Below, in pieces: positions 1-11,900 of a stretch of 20,945 nt of DNA. Each line of letters begins with the position of its first letter. The first letter of the stretch is position 1. The DNA is from Saccoglossus kowalevskii (Eukaryota; Hemichordata; Enteropneusta; Harrimaniidae): assembly GCF_000003605.2 (NCBI RefSeq), contig NW_003149271.1, forward strand, positions 487,911 through 508,855, read 5' to 3'. The notes beneath the pieces are model-generated. The model was not told the origin of the DNA, did no database searches, and was given only the letters and a program-made list of their open reading frames with translations. The position numbers were made by a program, and so were the translations under genes.

Positions 1-277
1 TTCGCACATGGGAGTCAAAAAGGCTTACCCTATTTTTAAAGAATTGACCGGGAACTTTTTTTTGCGAGGCCTTAAGTAATACTTGTTGTTCATATTACTA
101 CACAACTTGTGTTCTATTTGAATAAATAAATTTATCACCATCTGTGTTCAGTCTATGAAAGTTTACCACAAAATGATGTTAGCAAATTTCAAGATCAAGT
201 ATCATCTTAATACCTCAAATATTTACATTGTCTGCAAATTTTCAAGAAAAAAAAATCTGCTCTTTTGGGACGTACAG

Positions 278-494
278 ATATACTGTAAAACATTTTTATA
301 TAACTACATGCCATTTTAGCGAATTTGACTCAATGCATGAATTAACTGAATCTTAATTTAGCTAAAGTGTCAACAATCTCATTGTGAGAATATACTTTAT
401 TTTGAATCAGCTACATCTTGAATTAGTGAAATTACAGATTAGCGAAATTAGCTGAAATAACATGCTAGCTAAAAAGACACGTTTTACAGTATAT
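278..494. mobile_element. MITE-like element with 14-bp perfect terminal inverted repeats
   Basis: ATATACTGTAAAAC at 278-291 is the exact reverse complement of GTTTTACAGTATAT at 481-494. The interior is AT-rich, shows further imperfect inverted symmetry (TTAGCGAA near both arms) and has no coding capacity. It is 217 bp, typical of a non-autonomous DNA element. It shares terminal bases with the element at 16928-17079. No target-site duplication is evident. Confidence 0.6.
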
Positions 495-1619
495 TCCTTG
501 GGGTTTCTGATCAGAATGTTTACCTAATTAGATTAATGACCTTATTACCACAGGTGGTTATTTTCTCAATGAGAACAAGTTGACAATGGGAATGAAAGAA
601 TTAAATGTTGTAATGTAAAATTTAATTCTAACATTAAGTTTTAGTAAAAAATAAATTAAGTTTTGATGTGAATAAATTCTTTCTTTAGAGTATGCTCGGC
701 TCTCTTCTAAATTGAAAGTAGTGAAGGTCATTCATTTAACATTGCATATGATTCAATTATGTCTGCATTCTGAATACAGTGCCGTTATTTAGAGATATGA
801 CACAAACATCTTTGCTGAATTTTCCAGGGAGAATCCTGGCAAAATAATGACATACAAGGGCACAGCAGAGGGAGGCCATTTTGAATAAATGAGTCAGGCT
901 GGAAAGACAACACACAACACAGACTGTATAAAACAAGGTTCTTTATTGATGACAGAAACGAAATACACTTCTAAAAGTAATCATCACTTTCAGACACAAT
1001 TCTCAACACATCTCAATAAGCCTGGTTTTTATGTACTCATCTCAATTTTAAGTACATTCATACAAGTACAGATTATTCCTTTGGCCATCAGAGGCGCTTC
1101 AAGAGTGAATATTTGCACAGTGCAGCAGAGACTACAATGTATATAAAATCTAAATTGATCAGTTTATATCCCAGAATCCTCTACACACTAAGATGGCAGT
1201 CACATTGAAGCACAAGGAGAAATACTTTATTTTAGCTTGAATTAGCTGGTGCAAATTATTTTTCTTCATTTAGTTTTTATTTACTGTTGTTTTTTCTTTT
1301 CCGATACAATCTTTTAATGGGTAACCATTACAACCTTTGAAAGGACGATATAAGATGAATACATTATAGTTGTTGACCTTGAGTGAAGCACCATGATAAG
1401 GAGGCAACCTCAAATCGGAGTAATAGTTAAATGCTTATACACCCTTCAGAGGTTTCAAACCTTGCAATAAGTTTGCCGACACCGACACTAATGTGTTGAG
1501 ATGAGTTCGTACACAACTACTGTACATCACAAGAAATGTAAACATATTTTTTTTTTTTGTACAACGCTGTACAAAGCTTAATTAAAATTTTCTTCCAAAA
1601 CCATCTTGGAAGTAGCATG

Positions 1620-1633
1620 TATATATATATATT
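1620..1633. repeat. AT dinucleotide microsatellite
   Basis: An uninterrupted run of alternating T and A, about seven repeats. It lies in the 3' flank. Confidence 0.8.
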
Positions 1634-2863
1634 GGCTTTTTTTGAAAGTATCAAAAACTCTTTTTCTTCCATAAATTGAAGAAAGCAAACACCATTTTGC
1701 TTGTGGATAATAGGGGACAGGCGTACATTTCCTTAAAAAATAGGTATGCAAATAAAAACTATATTATAAAAATTAGAGACGTACACTATAAAACTGACTG
1801 CAGAATTTCTTTTAGCATTTGTACGTATAAGTGCACTTAAAAAAAGCTTACCAATAAACTGTTTAGTAACCATATCTTTTTTGTGGGCTTTTTTTAAGTA
1901 CTTTTTCAATTATTAAAATAAAATCATACTTTTATAAAGCACTTGCATTTAATAACTTAGTGTTTCATCAAGATTGAGGGGAGGGGGTACTCTATGACAT
2001 GACTAAAAGACTTTTGATAATTTGTACATGATTCTGTTCTGATCATATACTAAATTTTCAGCCAATGGCATGCTTTGTTTTAAATCCTCACCTAAAATTA
2101 ATCAATATGCAAATTTGACACCTGGAGTTGCATAATTCAAATTTAACCACCAATCAGAGTTGAGCATTCCATAGTCACATTCATATGAAAGGTTCTAAGT
2201 GTAAAAAATAAGTAAAGGGGCAATATAAATTGGATGCTACTGCCAGTGATGAGGTCTTGTGTGTATATTATTAATATTTACAAAAAGAAACATGTGGATC
2301 AAGAGCATTCATTGAGAAGTACTGACAATAATCATAAATCTTATTAGCGATATATCTATTGATCCTCAAGACTCCTTGGATAAGTGTATGCCTGTAAATT
2401 ATTAGTCAGGTCAACAGGTACAAATTAGCATAATTTATCATGGCTGAAATAAAAATGGCATCTTCCATTTCCAGACATGAAATACATAAAAACCCATCTT
2501 TAAAAATGAAGGGTAGAAAACCAATTTTCCCTGTACAGGGGGGCTTATTATTTGACATAGATGTCACAAATAAAAAAATAATCTGGAACCATTTTGTCTC
2601 AGATTTTGAAAAACAAGCTCTCAGATTTAAAATGATCTGAGCGCTCACATATTATCAAAAAAATTGTTCTTAAAATCTATAAATATTCAAATTTTGAAGG
2701 AGGTCAAAGGTGAACTTGCTGCCACGCACATAGAATTTACACATTTGGTGAGACGAAGAAAAAAAGCATTTCTTCATCCCCGTCTACATTTTGTCTACAT
2801 AATAATACTAAGTATATGTCTATACAAGAAATGTTCTTTTTTTGATAAATTTGTCGAGTAGTT

Positions 2864-2965
2864 TCAGCATTCTAACTCAGTTGACGTTATAGCATTAAGA
2901 TCTTTCATTAGTCCTTCAAGGTTTGCCATCTCGGCATTCAAATCTTCTGTACTGAAAGATTTACC
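2864..2965 (-). CDS. NEO1/DCC: Last coding exon: P3 motif and stop
   Basis: 102 nt with the TGA stop; acceptor ttctatttgcag; phase 0. It encodes residues 715-747. [20 protein letters not shown] and the following AIT form the P3 helix, the most conserved tail motif of the family. P3 mediates receptor self-association and binding to focal adhesion kinase and myosin X. The protein ends STELEC, a few residues longer than the vertebrate end. The residue matching the vertebrate Fyn-target tyrosine (human DCC Y1420) is phenylalanine (GKSFST). Confidence 0.96.
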   Translation of the reverse strand, partial: GKSFSTEDLNAEMANLEGLMKDLNAITSTELEC

Positions 2966-5900
2966 CTGCAAATAGAAATCAATACTTAGTGAGATTCGGT
3001 AGCATGATGAAAATAATTTATCTTTATCATGCTGGGGCATTGCTGAATATTTGAGTTTTGAGTCTTGCTTTTACAGTGATTAAACGTACCAGCAGCACAT
3101 ATTTGTCGTTAAATAACAATGAGGCACTTCTGTGATGTCAAAATTATGTACATGGGTGAAAGCAACACATTCCTCATTTACAAAAACAAGCAGCCTCTCA
3201 GCTGTGATAACTCCGCTGTTAGCATTGCACATTTCAATTGAAGATATCATCACAAAATGAACAAATCCGAGAGAGGTCCATCTGTAGTACTTTTATGCAT
3301 AACATCAAATAAAACAGACTTGAGGTTTTTAACCAGAAGTCAAAAATATCACTTTTTACCAAAAATGCCAAAAAATATTTCTTAAAATTAGAGAATTGAA
3401 GATATCATCACGAAAAGAATAAATCTGAGAGAAGTCCACCTAGAGTACCTATATGTATAATATCAAAGCAATCAACTGAGTGCATAATCTATATGAAGTC
3501 ATGTACCACTCAAATACTTACATCCGCACTCAAATCTGAAGGGTCAGTTCCCCGGATTGCAACATCAGGAGCTCTAGGCATATTAACTGCTACTGGCTGC
3601 ATTCTACTTTTAAGAATACCAGGTGAAATAAGTGGTGGCTTTTTATATGGAGTATTAGACATCGAAACTGGACTTTGTTTATCTGGAATGATATTGACAT
3701 ATATTTAGTAAACATAATTAATTCACATCCCACACCATAGAACCACCTTTTGCAATCCATCCAAGATGGCTGCCATTTGCTATAAGATTCTGAAACCAAC
3801 ATATTCTATAGACAATGAATGTATAACCTGAATTAATTCACATCCCACACTATAGGAACTATCTTTCCCATCCATCCAAGATGGCTGCCATTTGCTATAT
3901 ATAAGACTTGGTAACCAACAAACTCTCTATATACCTGGTAATGCATGTATAACCTGAATTAATTCACATCCCACGCCATAGGAACTATTTTTCCAATCCA
4001 TCCAAGATGGCTACCATTTGCTAGAGACAAAAGATCCAGAAAGTCGGTAAATGGAAGGAAGCAGAGTATGCCGCAAAGGAAACCACTTACTGTTGTGTTT
4101 TGGTGGTGGTGCACCTGGGTACTGTGGGGGTGGAGGACCAGGAACACTGAAACTCTTGAGTGGATGCCCACTGGGTCGCGTTGTTGACAATGATGGTGGC
4201 AATGTCTTTGTTCCATCATCCGATGAAATTGTAGTATTGTCGCTATGGTAACCAGCTAAAGAGGCAGAAATAAGTCTAATGAATATATTATGCATTTACT
4301 TAAGAATGCTTGAAATACGGCAATCTGGCCAAGACCTGTCCTCAAACCTGTATTAACAATTGCTACTTAATGCTATATGATTAGCTTAACCATTGATGCT
4401 CAACATCCAAGTGCAGGTGATTAACGGCCCAAACCAGTGACAACCACTACCAACCAGTGGCAACTAGACACAACCAACCACTCCAATCAACTTAAAATGC
4501 AAATAAAACAGTCAAAGGGGTAGAAAACCATTCCCATTACATAGGTTAGGATCATACAAAAATTATATACAAAATAATATTTCGAACTAAAAATATTAAA
4601 GCATGACCATTTCAAGTTTGTCTTTACTTAAATAAAAATTTAAGATTTTCAGAATGGCTGCCCTACAATAAACCCAGGATAAATTTACAATTTTAAAATG
4701 GCAGCAAAGAAAAAGACAATCAAAAAAAAATGGTCAAGCTTTTATTGAATGCAAACAAAACAAATTACCTGAACTTGCCATAAACCCTGCCCTCTCGAGG
4801 GACTGAGACCGAGTCATAGGGTAATTAAACTGGGTCTTCACACGGAATTCTAGGTGGGAACAAAACAAAAACAAAAAAACAAAATAAAAATAAAAATCTC
4901 ATGCCATGCATCATGCAAACTTAACTTAAAATTACAACAGGTGTACTACACTAACGCTAAGGAGGAGTTTTTAAAACTAAGGGAATAAATTAAGCATAAG
5001 GTTGTTTGCAAACTAATCATTACCGCACAGCTAAGCAGCATCATGCAGGCATGCATTAATCTAGAGCGCGAGTGGACATGTTGTGTTTGCTAGTTTCATG
5101 TTTGGTTGTTTTGTTTTTTCGTTTTACCTGTACTAGGGTGTTCTAGTGTTGGATTTCGGTTGACACTGGTAGTAACTGGAGTGTTGAACTGGGTCCTGGG
5201 GTAAGTAGGTCTCAGTGGTGGACTAACGCTGCCATTTGGCAGAGCTTTGGCTGTAGCTATGGCTGGTGAGACAACAGATAACACAAGCAGAACCTTCAAT
5301 ACCCATTTGCTTTTTAATAAAGACAGTTAAGGCAGCATGCTACCATATAGTAAAAGACTCGTAGGTTATACACAAACTGGGCCAAAAAAAATAACTAATG
5401 TAAATTTCATCCATAAAGCTTACTCTTACTTAACAGTTGTCTTTGCACATTAATGAATTTCAGAGTAGCATGGTACCTTAACTGTATGCAGGACAGTGCA
5501 TATCAGACAGACAAAAACAACGGTTAGAGGAGACAGACAGGAGATGGACAGACAGATGGACAGACAGACAGACATAGTGACAGTATATACATTATACGCA
5601 CAGTGCACCTCTAACAGACTGTAGCTAAATATGGTGCATTTCAGCATAAAGTAGACAGATACCACACTGCATGTAGGAATAATAGCGATGTATATGAAAC
5701 AAAGTCATTTATATTTACGACATAGTCCATCCCAAAAAGACAACGAAGACTCCACAATCAAGTTTTAATATTCTTAATATATGGCTATTTAAATAATATT
5801 GTCATAATCTCATTTCTAACATCGTGGCTAGACCAAGACAGTGTTGGTGCTTCAATGATGCTCAATTTTATCAGGGGAATGTTTCAACAAGCATATTACT

Positions 5901-8900
5901 TTTAATTTAACTATATTGTACTGTATTTGCTGTACGTTCAATAGCAATGCATATCAATCAAAAATTGCATTTTTTCTATACTAGATCATTAATTATTTTG
6001 ATAATCCTTGTAATTATGTAAGCATATGTGCTGCTACTCATAATAAACATGATACCATGCATTGTCAGTCCTCCATGGCTTAGCTAATTCAGTAAAAAGA
6101 TATGTCCTGATGAAATTGGTGGCACTCTACATGTACCGGTACAAATCAAATTGTAGTGCTCTCTTAAGGTGAAACAGATCATATCTCTGGTTGTGTGCAT
6201 ATCTAAGTGTGAATTCTACAATCCGTTGATATACTTAGAAAGCAAACAGAGAGAAATAAAGCTTTCAAGACAACAACAGAGGAAACATTCAGCCAGCAAA
6301 GCCAATAACTACAACAAAAGGCAACTATCAACCAAATATGTCAGCTAATGTGTGGGGCACCATTTGGGGAGGGGGGGGGGGCACAATTATATTTTCTAAC
6401 ACATTATTTGCTAAAAAAAAAGTAAATGAAAAGTGTGTCTGAATTCAAAATAATAACCCATATAATAAATTTTAATTTTTTTGGAAATGTGCTCCCAATA
6501 GAAAAAGTATTTTCAGCGAAAGAAAAAAAAAATTCACATATTTTAACATGCAGATTTTATATCTTTATTACCCAGAGCTCGCTGATTACTGATTTGGATG
6601 TTCCCAATAACTCAAATTCATCCTACAGAAATCTTGGCCACCAGAGTGCTTTTTTTTTTTATTGTGCACATAACAGCCACAGGATTGACAGTTTTTTCGC
6701 CTCATCTGATAGGACGTCATCCACCAAACATGATATGCTGCTGGTCACTGACGAAAGAACTATTTTATTTTATTTTATGGGAGGTGACAAAATTTAATGA
6801 TGGCAGGTTTATCATATTCACCAACCATGGTAAATATGATATATCGAAACCTTGTATTTTTGGCCTTAAAATGGCTGCCAATCGGCCATCTTGAATCGGA
6901 TCATGATACAAATGCTGATGTATGTGTAATGTTTGAACTTGATCGGTCCAGGCATGTGAAAAATATGGGTCCAGAACTGCATTCTGTCAGCCATTTTGAA
7001 CCCAATCCGAAAAATAAAATCATGTGCATCAAGGTGCCATTGTGTTCAATATATTTGTCAACTTTAAACAAAATCCATCCACACAATTGAGATGCAGTTC
7101 CAGAATGGTGATAATGATCGATTTTCATGAATTTTTCACCTTAAAATGGCTGTCATTTGGTCATCTTGAATTGGATCATGAAACAAATGCATGTGCACAT
7201 GTCTGGTATAATGTCTAATGCATTATTGTGTTTATGTTTAAACTTGATCAGTGCGGGTATCTGCAAGATACAGGTGGATACAGACAGACGTACAGACAAG
7301 TGGATGCACAGAGGTCAATCCCCTACGCCTGAACGAGGAATAAAAATATCTAATAAGCTACCCAAACATTTACTGCAGCAGTAATATTACAAGGAACTTA
7401 GAAAGTATGAAAGGCCTACTTCTCAGAGAAATCAGACACACACAAGTCACATTGTTTATTTCAATGTCACAGCTGTCTAATAGTTGCACCAGTCAAATTT
7501 TAATTGTTAAAACACCCTGGTCAGTTTATAAACGTCAAAACAAGATAGAATCATTTATCAATATTTCTACTTTAAGGGTCTCTTGATCAGAATGAGGGCA
7601 GTGCAAATTATTGACAGCAAGTTAGAGGTGCTTAACTTACAAAATGGTTTGAGCTATTTCACTTACTTTCCCTTGGTTGTTGTGAATCTACTGGTATCAT
7701 AATGGGCTTTCTTTTCTTTTCTAATGTTTTGTCTTGTGCAGTCAGATCAAGTTCATCATCACCTGTGGCAACAAACGAGATAAAATTGTTAGTGATCTCA
7801 GAAAATAAATTGTCAATACCAAGTTCTTTTACACTGTCATTCAACTCTTCATTATTATATCTGGAGCAAAGACAACAAAAATCTTGTATGGAGGCGTTTG
7901 AATGTGTTTCGACAATGTCAGAACAACAATTTTACGAATGCATTAGAATGCGTTATGGATGCATTTGAAGGATTTATGGACACATGTAAATCTTAATCAC
8001 ATTTGAACTTTTTCAAACACAGATATAAAATATCGTCACTGATCATGCAGACACGAATGTTGTTAAATCTCACAATGACGATACTTGTATAGTTATCATG
8101 AAAAACCGCAGTTGGGGATAACACCAACCACTAATATACGGCCGTTATGATTGTGTACTGCTTTTGTGCATACTTAATGTCTGCGTACTGAAATCTCCTT
8201 TGGAAGTTCATTCATCTGAAATTGTTTCTCGCAATACCAAACTTACCAGTGAAAGAATTTCTTTTTGTTATTGTATCTGACATAGGCGGGTCATCTAGTG
8301 GTTTCATATCGTCCTGGTGACGAGGAATCTGAGTCATTGGTTCCATCATTGGAGTCTTTTCCATTTGTTTTAACTCCATCTGGTCATGGTGGATCCAGAG
8401 ATCCGGTGGTTTTACATCCTTGGCACCAGCTTTCTTAGCGCCACCCTTTGGAGGTGCTTTATATGCACCTTGCCTGGAAAGATGGAAAACACAAGGATAT
8501 TATTACTGGATACCACAGATCAAAAAAAATAAGTACCATTATGCAACACCATCATAGAACTACCTAATATTACTACCCGCAATGAAATAAACCAGCCGAC
8601 GTGAAAACATTAGGGATTTGATGTGTACTCACTTCCTCTTTTTTGCCATATTTTCATCAGCTCGACGTCTGCACACAATTATAGTTACGGTGACTATGGC
8701 AACAAAGGTCACACCAACCACGCATGCAATGATGATATAGAGAATACTCCTGGGTAAGCCTTCTTCGTCATTGCTGGAGGCTGAGCTGGTGGGGCCTTCT
8801 AAAAGGAATTATTAAAGATTACAATATCCAGCTTGATATAATTGACAGCAATTATTATTTATGTATCCCTAGGAAGATCACATTACATAGCGCAACATTC

Positions 8901-11900
8901 AGCAAACACGGTAACCTACACATTTTTTTCCCAGAATTTTTCACTATTTTATGTCAGGAAAGACAAATTTTGCAAATAATACCGTGTCACCATATCGTTG
9001 AATTCAGTGACATTTTTGACAAAATGTTTTCATTAACCGATTTACGGTATTTGTTCATGTGAACTGTCGGCCAGTCTGCACCCTCCCAATGGCATACAGG
9101 TGGGCAGAAATGTGCCATGTAGTCATAAGATATTAAAGACGTGCAGGAAACCTTTTTAATTTCAGTATTTCAAACATTGTTGCCTAGACATGTGGTGGTG
9201 TCTATAGAACACTTATTTAGGGTTTGTATGTGTATCGTAAAGAAGAAAATAATAGCGGTGTCTGTTGCTACAGTTATAAAATTGAATGTCTGTGTTCTGG
9301 GTAACCTAGCAACTCATTATTTTCACAGTAGATCATGATCCAGGTCTAATCCGTGCATGATAGTTGTCAGACATAGACCTTACTAAATTTTACTGCAATG
9401 TGGGCTAGTTTTGACTTAATCGAACCGTGATCAAACCAAACACAGTTCGCCCAGTCATGCAATGTGAACTACCAGTAACTACCCCACAATGCACTGAAAT
9501 TTAGAATTGCGATAAGGTCTATGAACATGCTTAGCAATAAAGTAAAATGATACCACACTGTCGGTCTGTAAACGGCTAAATAACTGACACACCATACAAG
9601 TCATGTCACAATGACAGAGAAAAGTAACAATACAGTTGCAGCAAAGAAAGCAGATGCTCTGAGATATGATTGACATTTAGAAACACAACCCAAAGAGACA
9701 ACTGTTCTCAAAACTAAGACTAGCCAATATACGTAGTGCTTATGAACCAAGGCCAACTTCTTAACTGGATAATTTTTATAATTATAACATAGGTCTTCAA
9801 TGACTGAAATTTCACTTCTTGGCATCCCACCATAGCATCGTGAATGAGGCTTTATAGCGCCCTCATACTAACATTTTGAGAAATCTTCTTGTGTGTAATT
9901 GCGTATGTAAACAGGAGGAATGTAATTCCTTAAGCAATTTTAATTCAGACTGGATAAGAAATTCTCCCAGGGCTACTTGTTTCTTTTCAAGATACATGAT
10001 AACATTGCAAGTTATAAAGTCAAACTATTTTTTCCCCCAGATAAAAGCCCTGTAATAAGTTGACTACACTGTCAAATAGGGAATAAATTCAAGATGGGCT
10101 GACAATCGCGAATAGTGACTAAATTCAGAATTAGCGAAGAAAATGACAATCTGTATATAATAAATTAATAAAAGGACAGTGATGGTATAGCTGACACTCA
10201 CCCCGTCCATTTAGTTTATCACTGTCTTGATGGCTTACAACAGATCCATCATCTAAATACACCAAATACAGAATACAGTTCAGAAATATGCATATTTATC
10301 AATATTTATAGTTAATATAGTTGCTATAACATTATTACCTCACCACACTGAATCTGGTTTAATTTCATAATCTTATTGTCGGCCATGATGTATTTGTGTT
10401 GAAAACAGATGACCTTTCACCTATCCACAATACAAATTAAATGCCAAATACGGCAGATTTGATAGCCACCACGTGAAATTACGTCTAAAAAAAAATCTAG
10501 TGTAGTGAGGTTCAAATCTATCTAGTGTGTTTTTTTTAGATGCAGGGTGGTTTGCAATGCAATAAGTTAGCACACATGCTAGACATTCATTTTGCAATAG
10601 ACTACTAGCAACAAAAGCAATAGGAGAGGGGTGACTAAACTACTGGTTTATTACAGATAAATAGAATGTACTTCAAGTTAAGTTTATAGTAATCTAATCT
10701 ACTACACATTTATAAAAAAAAAAATGACAGCCAAAATAGATGAGTATGTTTGTGTTACCTCACCCACATGACTAGTGTTATTTTAAACTGTAGAGGGCAG
10801 TAGACACTGCATGGCCAGCGCCCTCTGTAGTTGAGAACAGTGCCCTCAATAGTTGAAGATAAACATTTCAAACACAAAAAGTTATTCAGATTTTGAAATG
10901 GACTGACAGTACAAATTGTGGACAAACAAAAAAGAGTGAGAGAAAGACTGCAGGCCAGTAATTATTAAAAGATTTAGAAAGTTTTTGATCAATGTTGGGA
11001 GATTAGGTCAACACAAACAAAGGCATTGTACAGAATTAGATTAGAGTTTTTTTAAGAAAATGTCACATGAGAGTAGTTTAACTGCGCTCTAAATTTATTT
11101 GAACACGTCACTCTCACTATGTGAATTGTAAATAACAGAATAAGTCAGCAGCAGACCAGTGCACCAACTAAGCGACAAATAACACATTTTAATACAAGGA
11201 CACAAACACACATGAGCGAATTGCAAGGCATTGTGGGAAGAGTATATATAGGAATTTCAGTGATTTGTGAATGAAGGCCAAAACTACAGAAATGTGTAAC
11301 AATCTATAAAGTCTCTTGGTTGTTTTTATTTTCTGTGTCTGTGTAATCATCTTTCACTACATCTAGCCCAAATTATTAAGCAAATTTCTTTACTGTAAAG
11401 TGGTTGCTGATGCTACAAAATTTGTGAGACACACAGAGATGATATACACAGATAGCTTTAAATTATGGGGGGGGGGGGGGCACATCGTGTTCAATATGGG
11501 TTCCATACGATGTTTACAATGTGTGTAAAATCTGAACACGCACTGCACAATGACAACCACTGCTTCTTAAATGCAATTACGACCACTTGAGTGTAATTTC
11601 ATGAATCCATACAACAGCATATTGCCGTACTCTACCGCATTAGCGCCCAGGGTCCTCAACTCAGAAAATCAGGATTTTTTAGGGGTGGGCGCTTACACGA
11701 GCACCCCCCTTGGAAAAGAGTGCAAATGACAATTTTAATGGTCAAATATACACAGAATTTATTACAATATTAATTAGGTACCACCAACATTTTTGAGATT
11801 AAAAATACGTGGAGGGTGGGCGGTCGAGTATGGTATTATAAAAGTTGCATAGCACAGGCTCATGAATATCACACTTTGTAGCAACAAGCTTTCTAATTGA

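Larger units (their letters stand above)
1..2863. other. 3' UTR and/or downstream flank of the receptor gene
   Basis: No open frame here resembles a protein and both strands are stop-rich and AT-rich. Part must be 3' UTR of the minus-strand gene. Going away from the stop, the first AATAAA hexamers on the minus strand are at 1281-1276, 1231-1226 and 947-942; ATTAAA variants are at 1953-1948 and 1318-1313. None has clear support, so the transcript end is unknown. A foldback element lies at 278-494, an AT microsatellite at about 1620-1633, and a solo arm-like sequence (AATACTTTATTTTAGC) near 1222-1237. Confidence 0.6.
5263..7666 (-). other. Large intron between two tail exons
   Basis: 2.4 kb, GT-AG. 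It contains a GACA-type microsatellite (5530-5575), a G11 tract (6371-6381) and a repeat-derived stretch with ATGGCTGCC/ATGGCTGTC duplications (6840-7360). Open frames on either strand look random and match nothing I know. Confidence 0.75.

Noticed and set aside
2406..2648. Minus-strand open frame of 80 codons just downstream of the receptor stop
   Set aside because: In the presumed 3' UTR, AT-rich, no motif, and a plus-strand frame overlaps it nearly exactly; both look like chance.
5096..5299. Reading the tail exon at 5262-5128 as a separate small protein with a signal-peptide-like start ([10 protein letters not shown])
   Set aside because: The hydrophobic start is intron sequence; a good acceptor (caccag) at 5264-5263 and a donor at 5127 in the right phase show this is an internal exon of the receptor.
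6426..6797. Plus-strand open frame of 123 codons
   Set aside because: Longest plus-strand frame in the window, but in repeat-rich intron DNA, with homopolymer-driven Lys/Phe runs and no recognisable motif.
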